A DNA stretch of 64,000 nucleotides from Phytohabitans sp036906915 (GTDB taxonomy: Bacteria > Actinomycetota > Actinomycetes > Mycobacteriales > Micromonosporaceae). The stretch lies in assembly GCF_036906915.1 (NCBI RefSeq), contig NZ_JBAKHX010000007.1:62001-126000 (forward strand), written 5' to 3'. The translations under genes and the position numbers were made by a program. Below are positions 29,598-38,104 of the stretch, in pieces; the first letter of the stretch is position 1, and the number at the start of each line of letters is the position of its first letter. Below the pieces are notes generated by a model. The model was not told the origin of the DNA and searched no databases. It saw only the letters and a list, made by a program, of their open reading frames with translations.

Positions 29598-30395
29598 ATG
29601 CAGGCACGGTCCGCCCTCTTCGATCTCTATGGCGATTACTTGCGCCAGCGGGGTGGGCGCGCGCCGGTTGCCGCCCTGGTCAGGCTGCTCTCGCCGCTCG
29701 GGATCGCGGCTCCGGCGGTACGGACCGCAGTGTCCCGTATGGTGCGGCAAGGGTGGCTTCATCCGCTACGGCTTTCCACCGGCCCGGGGTACGGGTTGAC
29801 CGGAAAAGCGGCGCGCCGGCTCGACGAAGCGGCCGCCAGGATTTACCGCACCGGAAAGATCAACTGGGACGGCCGGTTCGATCTCATCGTCCTGGAGCCA
29901 CCCGCGACGCGGCGCGACCGGCAGCGGCTGGCCGCCAATCTCTCCTACCTCGGGTACGGGATGCTCGGCGAGCACACCTGGGTGGCGCCCCGGCCCGGTG
30001 AAGACGTCGACGGCCTGTTGAACGAGACCGGGCTGCGGTACGAGCGGTTCACCGCCAGCCACGCGATGGGCGGCGCGGGCGCCATGGGCGTGGTGCGCCG
30101 GGCCTGGGACCTGGGTGAGATCGGCTCGGCGTACGAGCGATTCGTCGGCGAGCACCGCGAGCTCGTCGCGCAGGTCACCGCTCGCAGCAGCGACGAGGAG
30201 GCGTACGCGGCGCGGTTCCGGCTGGTGCACGCGTGGCGTAACTTTCTGTTCCGCGACCCGCAGCTCCCGCCCGCCCTGCTGCCCGAACGGTGGGCCGGTG
30301 CCGCCGCGGCGTCGTTCTTCGACCGGCACGCGGCCCGCCTGCGCCCGGCCGCCGACCGGTACGTGGATCTCTGCCTGGACCACAAGAAAGGCTGA
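29598..30395 (+). CDS. PaaX family transcriptional regulator
   Basis: A 265-residue repressor of the PaaX family. The N-terminal winged helix contains LFDLYGDYLRQRGGRAP and PAVRTAVSRMVRQGWL (recognition helix), a central oligomerisation part GKINWDGRFDLIVLEPPA, and C-terminal ARFRLVHAWRNFLFRDPQLPP. In phenylacetate catabolism PaaX senses phenylacetyl-CoA. The neighbouring downstream gene is a PaaG/PaaB-like enoyl-CoA hydratase, five bases after the stop, so it regulates an aromatic or acyl-CoA pathway here. Start ATG 29598 fits the family N-terminus (a longer frame from 29550 would overlap the operator). Confidence 0.9.
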   Translation: MQARSALFDLYGDYLRQRGGRAPVAALVRLLSPLGIAAPAVRTAVSRMVRQGWLHPLRLSTGPGYGLTGKAARRLDEAAARIYRTGKINWDGRFDLIVLEPPATRRDRQRLAANLSYLGYGMLGEHTWVAPRPGEDVDGLLNETGLRYERFTASHAMGGAGAMGVVRRAWDLGEIGSAYERFVGEHRELVAQVTARSSDEEAYAARFRLVHAWRNFLFRDPQLPPALLPERWAGAAAASFFDRHAARLRPAADRYVDLCLDHKKG

Positions 30396-30399
30396 CACC

Positions 30400-31191
30400 G
30401 TGAGTGAGCCCCTGCTCGTCGAGCGCACCGACGCCGTCGTGACCTTGACGCTGAACCGCCCCGAGTCGATGAACTCGCTCGACGTAGCGCTCAAGGAGGC
30501 CCTCCGGGACACGCTCGCCGACCTCGAACGCGACCGCACCTGCCGCGCTGTGGTGCTGGCGGGCGCCGGGCGGGCCTTCTGCGTCGGGCAGGACCTGCGC
30601 GAGCATGTGGCCACCCTGGAGTCCGGCACGATCGACCCGCTGCACACGGTCCGCGCGCACTACAACCCCATCGCCTCGATGCTCGCGAACATGCCCAAGC
30701 CGGTGGTCGCCGCGGTACGCGGGATGGCGGCCGGGGCCGGGGCGTCGCTCGCCTTCCTCGCCGACTTCCGGATCGGCGGGCCGAAGACCGCGTTCCTCAT
30801 GGCGTTCACCAACGTGGGGCTGGCCGCCGACACCGGCGCGTCCTGGTCGCTGCCCCGGCTCGTCGGCCATGCCAAGGCGATCGAGCTGCTGATGCTCGCC
30901 CAGCCCGTAAAGGCTGACGAGGCGCAGCGGCTGGGTCTGCTCACCACGCTCCTGGACGACGACGAACAGGTGCTGCCGGCCGCACAGGAGCTGGCCGCGC
31001 GGCTGGCGAGCGGGCCGACCGTGGCGTACGGAGCGATCAAGCGGCAGCTTTCGGTGGGCGACGCCGGCACGCTCTCCGAGGCGCTGGCAGCCGAGGCGCA
31101 GGCGCAGGCGATCTGCGGCGCGACGGCCGACCACCGCCAGGCGACGGCGGCCTTCGTGGCCAAGCAGAAGCCCACGTTCCTCGGCGCGTAA
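30400..31191 (+). CDS. Enoyl-CoA hydratase/isomerase (PaaG-like)
   Basis: A 263-residue crotonase-fold enzyme; GTG 30400 is four bases after the paaX stop. The CoA-binding/oxyanion segments are AGAGRAFCVGQDLREHV and AAVRGMAAGAGASLAFLADFR, then FTNVGLAADTGASWSLPRLVG. The oxyanion Gly in AAGAGAS is present; in the segment NVGLAADTGASW the acidic residue at Asp is that of the isomerase/PaaG group rather than the hydratase Glu pair. The likely reaction is hydration or isomerisation of unsaturated CoA esters, possibly from phenylacetyl-CoA. Confidence 0.9.
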   Translation: MSEPLLVERTDAVVTLTLNRPESMNSLDVALKEALRDTLADLERDRTCRAVVLAGAGRAFCVGQDLREHVATLESGTIDPLHTVRAHYNPIASMLANMPKPVVAAVRGMAAGAGASLAFLADFRIGGPKTAFLMAFTNVGLAADTGASWSLPRLVGHAKAIELLMLAQPVKADEAQRLGLLTTLLDDDEQVLPAAQELAARLASGPTVAYGAIKRQLSVGDAGTLSEALAAEAQAQAICGATADHRQATAAFVAKQKPTFLGA

Positions 31192-31194
31192 GCG

Positions 31195-31776
31195 CTACTC
31201 GTCCTCGTCTTCTTCGGGGTCGAGGTTGGCCTCTTCGCCCAGTACGAACGCCTGCATCGCCAGCTCGTCGCCGGCTGGTGACACGAACGTCGGCAGCTCG
31301 CGCGGCCCCAGCTCCATGACGTACGACCAGAAGAGGCGCACCGCCTCGGCCGGCGTGGAGGCCTCGATCGGCAGGTCGAGGCTCACCATCCAGGTCTGCC
31401 GGTCGGCCGGCGGCCGCACCTGGTCGGCGAGCTCGCGGTAGGTGTCGGCGTCGAGCCGGCTCACCGGGGCAGCCATCGCGAGCCGCCCGGTGGGCACCGG
31501 CTCGTCGAAGCTGCGCCGCAGGTACCGGACGACCAGCGGCCCGGGCCCGTCACCGCCCGGCTCCGGGTCGTCGGGGTCGTGCTCGTCGGCGGCGCTCGGC
31601 ACCACCCGGCCCATCGCCACCACGCCGGGCTGCTCGCGCCCGGCAACCACCAGCACGTCGTCTCCGGTGGCGGGACGCTCGGGCCCTTCCAGGCCGGTCA
31701 GCTCCAGTGTGTCGTGGTGGAACAGACGCTCCGCCTCGTGCCTTTCATCGGAGATCACCACCGCCCACTGCGCCAT
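31195..31776 (-). CDS. Hypothetical protein, possible EVE/PUA-like N-terminus
   Basis: A 193-residue protein, ATG 31776. The first 60 residues (WAVVISDERHEAERLFHHDT, then TGDDVLVVAGREQPGVVAMG) have a strand pattern resembling EVE/PUA-like modified-base binding domains. The remainder is helical with WMVSLDLPIEASTPAEAVRLFW, and the tail ends in a run of Glu/Asp. No named family is certain. It is transcribed with the 3-methyladenine glycosylase I gene, separated by 13 bases, which makes a nucleic-acid-related role possible. Confidence 0.7.
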   Translation of the reverse strand: MAQWAVVISDERHEAERLFHHDTLELTGLEGPERPATGDDVLVVAGREQPGVVAMGRVVPSAADEHDPDDPEPGGDGPGPLVVRYLRRSFDEPVPTGRLAMAAPVSRLDADTYRELADQVRPPADRQTWMVSLDLPIEASTPAEAVRLFWSYVMELGPRELPTFVSPAGDELAMQAFVLGEEANLDPEEDEDE

Positions 31777-31789
31777 GCCCGCAATCTCA

Positions 31790-32362
31790 TCACGGGACGG
31801 ACGCGTGACAGCCGGCGAGGTGGTCGTCGACCATCCCGGTCGCCTGCATCAGGGCGTACGCCGTGGTGGGGCCCACGAACCGGAACCCGTGCTTCTTCAG
31901 GGCCTTGGCCATCGCCGTGGACTCTGGCGTGAAGGCGGGCACCTCGGCGAACGAGCGCGGCCGCTTGGCGCGGGGCGGCGGCGCGAACGACCACAGCAGC
32001 GTCGCCAGCCCGTCGGGCAGGTCGAGCGCCGCCCGCGCGTTGCGTATCGCTGCCTCGATCTTGGCGCGGTTGCGCACGATGCCCGCGTCGCCCAGCAGCC
32101 GATCGACATCGGCCTCGCGGTACTTTGCCACCGTCTCGATGTGGAATCGGTCGAACGCCACTCGGAACGCCTCGCGCTTGCGCAGGATCGTCAGCCACGA
32201 CAGGCCCGACTGGAACGCCTCAAGGCAGATCTTTTCGAAGAGCGGGTCGTCGCCGCGAACCGGCTTGCCCCACTCGTCGTCGTGGTAGAGCGCGTACTCC
32301 GGAGTGCGCGCGCCCCAGCCGCAGCGGGCCAGCCCGTCGGCCCCCATCACCAGGTCGCTCAC
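31790..32362 (-). CDS. tag: DNA-3-methyladenine glycosylase I
   Basis: A 190-residue base-excision repair enzyme. Signature elements are RCGWG and EYALYHDDEWGKPVRGD at the N-terminus, LFEKICLEAFQSGLSWLTIL, and the C-terminal VGPTTAYALMQATGMVDDHLAGC with the zinc ligands Cys and His (Cys at residue ~15 and C-terminal His/Cys). It removes 3-methyladenine and similar adducts from DNA. The GTG at 32362 shares one base with the TAG stop of the upstream SRPBCC gene, so the two are coupled; ATG 32347 is the alternative. Confidence 0.92.
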   Translation of the reverse strand: MSDLVMGADGLARCGWGARTPEYALYHDDEWGKPVRGDDPLFEKICLEAFQSGLSWLTILRKREAFRVAFDRFHIETVAKYREADVDRLLGDAGIVRNRAKIEAAIRNARAALDLPDGLATLLWSFAPPPRAKRPRSFAEVPAFTPESTAMAKALKKHGFRFVGPTTAYALMQATGMVDDHLAGCHASVP

Positions 32363-32856
32363 TAGATCTGCCCTGCCTCGACCAGACGTGCGAACTTCTT
32401 CAGCGCCTGTGTCAGGCTCACCTTGGAGCCTGGCCACAGCACGGGCCACGCCACCCGACCGGCGATGCCGCCGGGCAGGTGGAACCACTCGTGCCACACC
32501 ACCTGGGTGCGGTCGCGATCCATCTGGGTGCAGCGCAGGACGCCCGGTCCGCGCAGGAGCTTGCCGCAGTGCACGACGCGCACCTCGTATGGCCGGTCGA
32601 GCCGCACCACCCGCATCTCGTCGCGCAGGACGGCCGGGCCGACCGCGGTGACCGCCTCGACCAGGCTGCCCTCGCCGCCGTCGCCCTCGACCACCCGGAC
32701 CCGGGTAAACGGGATCCACTCGGACTGCCGCTCCCACGCCGTGAACGCGTCGAATACGCGGTGCGCCGGCGCGTTGACGATCACGGTGGCCGTGACCTCG
32801 CCGGCGCCGGGCTGCGCGGCGGCGCGCAGCTCGTCGGCCGAGTCTGCCCCGGTCAT
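32362..32856 (-). CDS. SRPBCC (START-like) family protein
   Basis: A 164-residue helix-grip protein. After a short N-terminal tail it has VTATVIVNAPAHRVFDAFT, WERQSEWIPFTRVRV, YEVRVVHCGKLLRGPG, WHEWFHLPGGIAGRVAWPVL and a final amphipathic helix ALKKFARLVEAG, the layout of polyketide cyclase/dehydrase-like SRPBCC proteins. No catalytic residue can be identified. Its TAG overlaps the GTG of tag. Start ATG 32856. Ligand unknown. Confidence 0.88.
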   Translation of the reverse strand: MTGADSADELRAAAQPGAGEVTATVIVNAPAHRVFDAFTAWERQSEWIPFTRVRVVEGDGGEGSLVEAVTAVGPAVLRDEMRVVRLDRPYEVRVVHCGKLLRGPGVLRCTQMDRDRTQVVWHEWFHLPGGIAGRVAWPVLWPGSKVSLTQALKKFARLVEAGQI

Positions 32857-32959
32857 ACGCCGCCTACCGCAGCCGGCCCGGAGTCGAGGGAGCTTGGGGG
32901 GCGCGCCGCCCGCAGCCGCCACGAAACGGAGGGAGCGCAGCGAGCGCCAGTTGGCGCGG

Positions 32960-33622
32960 TCACGGGCGCGCCGGCGGCTCGTCAACGGCGGGCGCGTCGT
33001 CGGGAGCGCCGGCAGGGGCGCTGCCCGCGTCACCGTCCCGGTCGTCGTCCGCCGCGACCTTGGCCTCCTCGACCCTGGCCTCCTCGACCCTGGCCTCCTC
33101 GACCCTGGCGGCGGGCTCGCCCTTCGACTCGGGCTCGGGCTTCTCCGTCGGCGGCACCTCGTCGCGCGGCGCCAGGCCGCCCGGGGTGCCCAGGCTGATC
33201 TCGCCGAGGTCGACGAGGCCGTCGCCGTGGGGCCTCTCGCCGCCGGCGCCGACGGCGGCCGGCACCAGCGCCGCCTCGCGGGCCCGGCGCAGCACGTCAG
33301 CGTCGCTGGCGCGGCCCTCGCGCAGCGCGACGACCTCGGCCTCCAGCACGCCGATCAGCTCGTCCTTGTATCCGATGTCGTACGCCGCACGGCGCAGCGC
33401 CTGGTCGACCTGGGCCATCCGGTAGCCCCGGACGGTCGTGTCGAACCGCACCGCCGCCACGTCGGACTCGAGCAGTGGCCTGCTGCCCGGCAGGGGCACC
33501 GACCGGCCGTCGGGCTCGACCGCGCCGAGCGCGGGATCGCCTCCGGTGACCAGCACGGTGACGCCAAAGACCACCGCGGCGACGGTCAGCGCCACGACCA
33601 CGAGGAGGAGTACCTGACCCAT
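32960..33622 (-). CDS. DivIVA-domain membrane protein
   Basis: A 220-residue protein: one N-terminal transmembrane helix (about 3-25), a DivIVA-like motif FDTTVRGYRMAQVDQALRR (about 60-78), a helical coiled part to about 105, then a long Glu/Pro/Ala-rich tail with three tandem VEEAR repeats encoded by three identical 15-bp units at 33061-33105. ATG 33622. In M. tuberculosis the equivalent Rv1209 lies next to folP2. Likely associated with polar growth or division membranes; the role is unproven. Confidence 0.88.
   Translation of the reverse strand: MGQVLLLVVVALTVAAVVFGVTVLVTGGDPALGAVEPDGRSVPLPGSRPLLESDVAAVRFDTTVRGYRMAQVDQALRRAAYDIGYKDELIGVLEAEVVALREGRASDADVLRRAREAALVPAAVGAGGERPHGDGLVDLGEISLGTPGGLAPRDEVPPTEKPEPESKGEPAARVEEARVEEARVEEAKVAADDDRDGDAGSAPAGAPDDAPAVDEPPARP
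33061..33105. repeat. Three tandem 15-bp repeats within the DivIVA-like gene
   Basis: TGGCCTCCTCGACCC is repeated exactly three times in tandem, encoding a VEEAR peptide repeat. It is a slippage-prone coding microsatellite and may vary between strains. Confidence 0.95.
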
Positions 33623-33700
33623 AGACCGATCGTGGCATGACGCGGCTGGCGCGGCGACCCCGCCACCCCGGCATTCCGCCAAATGGCGCCGCGCCAGGCC

Positions 33701-34567
33701 CTAGGCGAGGCCCCGGCGGGAGACGGCGGGCTGGCGGTCACCCCTGATCGCGGCCACCATGTCGAGCACCTGCCGCGTCTGCCGTACTTGGTGGGCCCGG
33801 AAGACCCGGGCACCCTGCCAGGCGGAGACCGCGGTCGCGGCGAGCGTGCCCGAGAGCCGCTCGTCCACCGGAACGTCGAGGGTCTCCCCGATGAAGTCCT
33901 TGTTCGAGAGCGCCACCAGTACCGGCCAGCCGGTCGCCACGAGCTCGTCGAGCCGCCGGGTCAACTCCAGTGAGTGCCGGGTGTTCTTGCCAAAGTCGTG
34001 TGCCGGGTCGATCAGGATGCCGTCCCGGCGTACGCCCAGAGCCACCGCACGCTCGGCGAGGCGCGTGACGGTCGCGATCACGTCGGCGATGACATCGGCG
34101 TACGCGGCCCGGTGCAGCCGGGTCCGCGGGCTGAGCCCGCCGGCGTGCGCGCAGACCAGCCCGACGCCGGTCGTGGCGGCCACCTCCGCGAGCCGCGGGT
34201 CGGCGCCCGCCCAGGTGTCGTTGAGCAGGTCGGCGCCGGCGGCGATCGCCTCGACCGCTACCTCCGACCGCCACGTGTCGATGGAGATGACGATCTCCGG
34301 GAATTCGGTGCGGACCGCCGCGATCGTGCCGACCGTGCGGTGGATCTCCTCGGAGACGTCGACGTCCGGCCCAGGGCCGGCCTTGACCCCGCCGATGTCG
34401 ACGATGTCCGCGCCCTCGGCGACGGCGTGCGCGACCGCGCGCAGCGCAGCGTCCGCGGCGAACGTGGCGCCACGGTCGTAGAACGAGTCGGGCGTACGGT
34501 TCACGATCGCCATCACGACCAGCTCGCCAGGCGCGAACGTACGGGCCCCGAGGCGCAGATCGATCAC
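33701..34567 (-). CDS. folP2: Dihydropteroate synthase-like protein, FolP2 type
   Basis: A 288-residue TIM-barrel protein. It carries MAIVNRTPDSFYDRGA in place of the active DHPS motif (usually NVTPDSFSDGG), then DIGGVKAGPG, SIDTWRSEVA and LLNDTWAGA. The pattern is that of M. tuberculosis FolP2 (Rv1207), a paralogue believed to lack normal dihydropteroate synthase function, rather than FolP1. The bona fide folate gene is not in the window. Gene order with DivIVA-like, Tag and DUF3117 matches the mycobacterial Rv1207-Rv1211 block, but gpgS is absent. Start ATG 34567. Biochemical role uncertain. Confidence 0.9.
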   Translation of the reverse strand: MIDLRLGARTFAPGELVVMAIVNRTPDSFYDRGATFAADAALRAVAHAVAEGADIVDIGGVKAGPGPDVDVSEEIHRTVGTIAAVRTEFPEIVISIDTWRSEVAVEAIAAGADLLNDTWAGADPRLAEVAATTGVGLVCAHAGGLSPRTRLHRAAYADVIADVIATVTRLAERAVALGVRRDGILIDPAHDFGKNTRHSLELTRRLDELVATGWPVLVALSNKDFIGETLDVPVDERLSGTLAATAVSAWQGARVFRAHQVRQTRQVLDMVAAIRGDRQPAVSRRGLA

Positions 34568-34576
34568 GCGATCACG

Positions 34577-34954
34577 CTAGGTCCAGGTCAGGATGCGTTT
34601 GCGCCAGGCGTAGAGGATGCCGAGCGCGAGCACGGCCACGAAGATCGCCATCTCGACAACGGTCGTCGCGCCGAAGCCTGGCCGGTCGAAGATCACCGCC
34701 CACGGGAACAGGAACACCGCCTCGACCGCAAAAAGGACATAAAGGTACGCATAGACGTAATAGCGGATCTGTGCCTGCGCCCAGTCGCCGCCCACCGGGT
34801 CGACGCCGCACTCGTAGGTCTCGCGCTTTCCGGGCGGCTCGGCGGGGTTGGCCGGGCGCAGCAGCCGGTTGGCCGAAAAGGCGCCCACGAAGACCACGAC
34901 GCTGGCGAGCAACAGCAACCCGAGCGTCGCGTACGACCCGAGATAACCGGCCAC
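34577..34954 (-). CDS. nuoA: NADH-quinone oxidoreductase subunit A (orphan)
   Basis: A 125-residue protein with three transmembrane helices (about 8-28, 66-86, 95-115) and the family signature KRETYECGVDPVGGDWAQAQIRYYVYAYL (seen as ETYECGVDPVGGDW and QAQIRYYVYAYL), including the Glu/Asp/Cys-proximal loop. NuoA normally heads the nuoA-N operon, but no other complex I gene is adjacent: it lies between folP2 and korA. ATG 34954. It may be a paralogue assembled with a ferredoxin-driven or second complex I, or a remnant; the intact signature favours function. Confidence 0.9.
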   Translation of the reverse strand: MAGYLGSYATLGLLLLASVVVFVGAFSANRLLRPANPAEPPGKRETYECGVDPVGGDWAQAQIRYYVYAYLYVLFAVEAVFLFPWAVIFDRPGFGATTVVEMAIFVAVLALGILYAWRKRILTWT

Positions 34955-35134
34955 GAACGGAGCGTACCCGTGATCTAGCTAACGGAGGGACGATAGGGGT
35001 GCCCATCAGGCGGACCAGGGGTCAGGATCACCTAAGTCTTCGACGTACGCTCTTTGGTGGACGACAGAGAGAGCGGGCCGGCCCATCGACGTGCGAATCC
35101 CGCCGCCGCCGGCACGCAAGGAGGTCAGAGGTCA

Positions 35135-36982
35135 GTGACCAAGCAGGTCCGCCAGCTCGATCGGGTGGTCATCCGCTTCGCTGGCGACTCAGGCGACGGC
35201 ATGCAGCTCACCGGAGACCGGTTCACCTCGGAGACCGCCCAGCTCGGCAACGATATCTCCACGCTGCCCAACTTCCCCGCCGAGATCCGCGCGCCCGCCG
35301 GCACCCTGCCCGGCGTGTCCAGCTTCCAGGTGCACTTCGCCGATTACGACATTCTGACACCGGGTGACGCGCCGAACGTCCTGGTCGCGATGAACCCGGC
35401 GGCGCTGAAGGCCAACCTGGGCGATCTGCCGCGCGGCGCCGACATCATCGTCAACACCGACGAGTTCACCAAGCGCAACCTGGCCAAGGTCGGATACGCC
35501 GCCAACCCGCTCGAAGACGGGTCGCTCGACGGATACTCCGTGCACCCGGTGGGCCTGACGAGCATGACCGTGGGCGCGCTCGCCGACCACGACGTGTCGA
35601 AGAAGGACGCCGAGCGCGCGAAGAACATGTTCGCCCTCGGCCTGCTCTCCTGGATGTACTCGCGGCCGTACGAGTCGACGATCACCTTCCTGGAGCGCAA
35701 GTTCGCCGCTCGGCCGGAGCTGGTGAGCGCCAACATCGCCGCGTTCAAGGCCGGCTGGAACTTCGGCGAGACCACCGAAGACTTCGCCGTCCGGTACGAG
35801 GTCAAGCCGGCCAAGATGCCGCCCGGCACCTACCGCAACATCACCGGCAACGCGGCTCTCGCCCTCGGCATCGTCGCGAGCGCGGTGCGGTCGAAGCTGC
35901 CGGTCTTCCTCGGCGCCTACCCGATCACCCCCGCGTCCGACATCCTGCACGAGCTGAGCAAGCACAAGCGGTTCGGCATCACGACCATGCAGGCCGAAGA
36001 CGAGATCGCCGCGATCGGCGCGACGCTCGGTGCCGCGTACGGTGGCGCGCTCGGCATCACCACGACGAGCGGCCCGGGCGTGGCGCTCAAGGGCGAGACG
36101 ATCTCGCTGGCCGTGGCGCTGGAGCTGCCGCTGGTCATCGTCGACGTGCAGCGGGCCGGACCGTCCACCGGCATGCCGACCAAGACCGAGCAGGCCGACC
36201 TCAACATGGCGCTCTTCGGCCGCCACGGCGAGGCACCGGTCGCGGTGATCGCCCCGAAGTCGCCGTCCGACTGCTTCCACGCGATCATCGAGGCGTCCCG
36301 GATCGCCCTGACCCACCGCACGCCGGTGATCCTGCTCTCCGACAACTACGTCGCCAACGGCTCGGAGCCGTGGCTGCTGCCCGACGTCGAGTCGCTCCCC
36401 GACCTAGCCGTCGAGTTCGCCACCGCGCCGAACGGCGAAGACGGCACCACCTTCCTGCCGTACCTGCGCGACCCGCAGACCCTTGCCCGGCCGTGGGCGA
36501 TCCCGGGCACGGCGGGGCTGGAGCACCGCATCGGCGGCCTGGAGAAGGCCGACAAGACCGGCGACATCTCGTACGACCCGGCCAACCACGACTTCATGGT
36601 CCGCACCCGCGCCGCCCGCATCGAGGCGATCCAGGTGCCCGACGTGGAGATCGAAGACCCGGACGGCGGCGCCCGCGTGCTGGTACTCGGGTGGGGCTCG
36701 ACCTACGGGCCCATCGGTGCCGCCTGCCGGGCGCTGCGCCAGCGCGGGCACTCAGTGGCCCAGGCGCACCTGCGCCACCTCGCGCCGCTGCCGGGCAACC
36801 TCGGCGAGGTGCTGCGCAGCTACGACCGCGTCGTCATCCCGGAGATGAACCTGGGGCAGCTCGCCCACGTCATCCGGGCCCGCTACCTGATCGACGCGAT
36901 CCCCTACAACAAGGTCCGCGGTCTCCCGTTCACCGCCGCTGAGCTGGAGTCCATGCTGGAGGACGTCGTTAAAAATGGATGA
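35135..36982 (+). CDS. korA: 2-oxoacid:ferredoxin oxidoreductase, alpha subunit (gamma-alpha fusion)
   Basis: A 615-residue subunit. The N-terminal gamma (PFOR-gamma) domain begins VIRFAGDSGDGMQLTGDRF, the alpha domain follows with AYPITPASDILHELSKHK and TTTSGPGVALKGE, and the C-terminal transketolase-like domain has VLGWGSTYGPI. GTG 35135 is chosen because AAGGAGGT is 9 bases before it. With korB it oxidatively decarboxylates 2-oxoglutarate (or pyruvate-like) to acyl-CoA, reducing ferredoxin. The close homologue in M. tuberculosis is Rv2455c. korA and korB overlap or abut and form an operon. Promoter: TACGCT about 80 bases upstream. Confidence 0.93.
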   Translation: MTKQVRQLDRVVIRFAGDSGDGMQLTGDRFTSETAQLGNDISTLPNFPAEIRAPAGTLPGVSSFQVHFADYDILTPGDAPNVLVAMNPAALKANLGDLPRGADIIVNTDEFTKRNLAKVGYAANPLEDGSLDGYSVHPVGLTSMTVGALADHDVSKKDAERAKNMFALGLLSWMYSRPYESTITFLERKFAARPELVSANIAAFKAGWNFGETTEDFAVRYEVKPAKMPPGTYRNITGNAALALGIVASAVRSKLPVFLGAYPITPASDILHELSKHKRFGITTMQAEDEIAAIGATLGAAYGGALGITTTSGPGVALKGETISLAVALELPLVIVDVQRAGPSTGMPTKTEQADLNMALFGRHGEAPVAVIAPKSPSDCFHAIIEASRIALTHRTPVILLSDNYVANGSEPWLLPDVESLPDLAVEFATAPNGEDGTTFLPYLRDPQTLARPWAIPGTAGLEHRIGGLEKADKTGDISYDPANHDFMVRTRAARIEAIQVPDVEIEDPDGGARVLVLGWGSTYGPIGAACRALRQRGHSVAQAHLRHLAPLPGNLGEVLRSYDRVVIPEMNLGQLAHVIRARYLIDAIPYNKVRGLPFTAAELESMLEDVVKNG

Positions 36983-36989
36983 GGCAAGA

Positions 36990-38075
36990 ATGGCCAGTCG
37001 CGACGCGTCAGCGGCGCCAGTAGCCGTGAAGCTGACGATGAAGGACTTCAAGTCCGACCAGGAGGTGCGCTGGTGCCCGGGCTGCGGTGACTACGCGATC
37101 CTCGCCGCCGTCCAGTCGTTCATGCCGGAGCTGGGCATCCCGCGCGAGCGGATCGTGTTCGTCTCCGGGATCGGCTGCTCCTCGCGCTTCCCGTACTACA
37201 TGAACACGTATGGCCTGCACTCGATCCACGGGCGGGCGCCGGCGATCGCCACCGGCCTCTCGGTGAGCCGACCCGATCTGTCGGTCTGGGTGGTCACGGG
37301 CGACGGCGACGCGCTGTCGATCGGCGGCAACCACCTGATCCACGCGCTGCGCCGCAACGTCAACCTCAAGATCCTGCTCTTCAACAACCGGATCTACGGG
37401 CTGACCAAGGGTCAGTACTCGCCCACCTCCGAGCTTGGCAAGATCACCAAGTCGACGCCGGTGGGCTCGGCGGACTCGCCGTTCAACCCGCTGTCGCTCG
37501 CGCTCGGCGCCGAGGCGACGTTCGTAGCCCGCACGATCGACTCCGACCGTAAGCACCTCCAGTCGGTGCTGCGGGCCGCCGCCGAGCACGAGGGCTCCGC
37601 GTTCGTGGAGATCTACCAGAACTGCAACATCTTCAACGATGGCGCGTTCGACGAGCTCAAGGACGCTGGCACGCGCGACGACTACCTGATCCGCCTGGAG
37701 CACGGCCAGCCGATCATCTTCGGCGCTGCTCGCGAGCCGACCGGCCAGCTCAGTGGCAAGGACGGGCAGTTCTGCGTCGTGCACCCGCCGGGCGGCTTCG
37801 GGCTGGAGGTGCGCGAGACCGCGTCGGTGTCACCCCACGACATCGTGGTGCACGACGCGGGTGTGGCCGATCCGGCGTACGCCTTCGCCCTCTCCCGGCT
37901 GCCGGGCGAAGACCTGCGCAACACGCCGATCGGCGTGTTCCGCCAGGTGTCACGCCCGTCTTACGACAACCTGGTGAACAGCCAGACCGAGGCCGCCAAG
38001 GCGAAAGCCACCGGCACCCCGGAGGAGCAGCTCGCTGGGCTGCTCACCTCCGGCGATACCTGGACGATCATCTAA
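36990..38075 (+). CDS. korB: 2-oxoacid:ferredoxin oxidoreductase, beta subunit
   Basis: A 361-residue TPP-binding subunit. It has RWCPGCGDYAILAAV (Cys pair of the 4Fe-4S cluster with a third Cys in GIGCSSRFPYY), the TPP motif GDGDALSIGGNHLIHALRRN (GDGDALSIGGNH) and FNNRIYGLTKGQYSP. ATG 36990 has GAGG five bases upstream; an earlier ATG 36975 overlaps the korA stop by 8 bp. It completes the 2-oxoglutarate:ferredoxin oxidoreductase. No ferredoxin gene is adjacent. Confidence 0.93.
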   Translation: MASRDASAAPVAVKLTMKDFKSDQEVRWCPGCGDYAILAAVQSFMPELGIPRERIVFVSGIGCSSRFPYYMNTYGLHSIHGRAPAIATGLSVSRPDLSVWVVTGDGDALSIGGNHLIHALRRNVNLKILLFNNRIYGLTKGQYSPTSELGKITKSTPVGSADSPFNPLSLALGAEATFVARTIDSDRKHLQSVLRAAAEHEGSAFVEIYQNCNIFNDGAFDELKDAGTRDDYLIRLEHGQPIIFGAAREPTGQLSGKDGQFCVVHPPGGFGLEVRETASVSPHDIVVHDAGVADPAYAFALSRLPGEDLRNTPIGVFRQVSRPSYDNLVNSQTEAAKAKATGTPEEQLAGLLTSGDTWTII

Positions 38076-38104
38076 CAGAGCGCGCTGGCCGCGGCGGCCT
38101 CTGT
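38075..38104. terminator. Possible convergent terminator hairpin
   Basis: ACAGAG ... CTCTGT with an inner GGCCGC/GCGGCC-like stem, between the korB stop and the convergent small-protein gene. Symmetry is partial. Confidence 0.35.

Noticed and set aside
33061..33105. Intergenic or mobile repeat
   Set aside because: The 15-bp units are in frame within the DivIVA-like gene and encode a VEEAR repeat.
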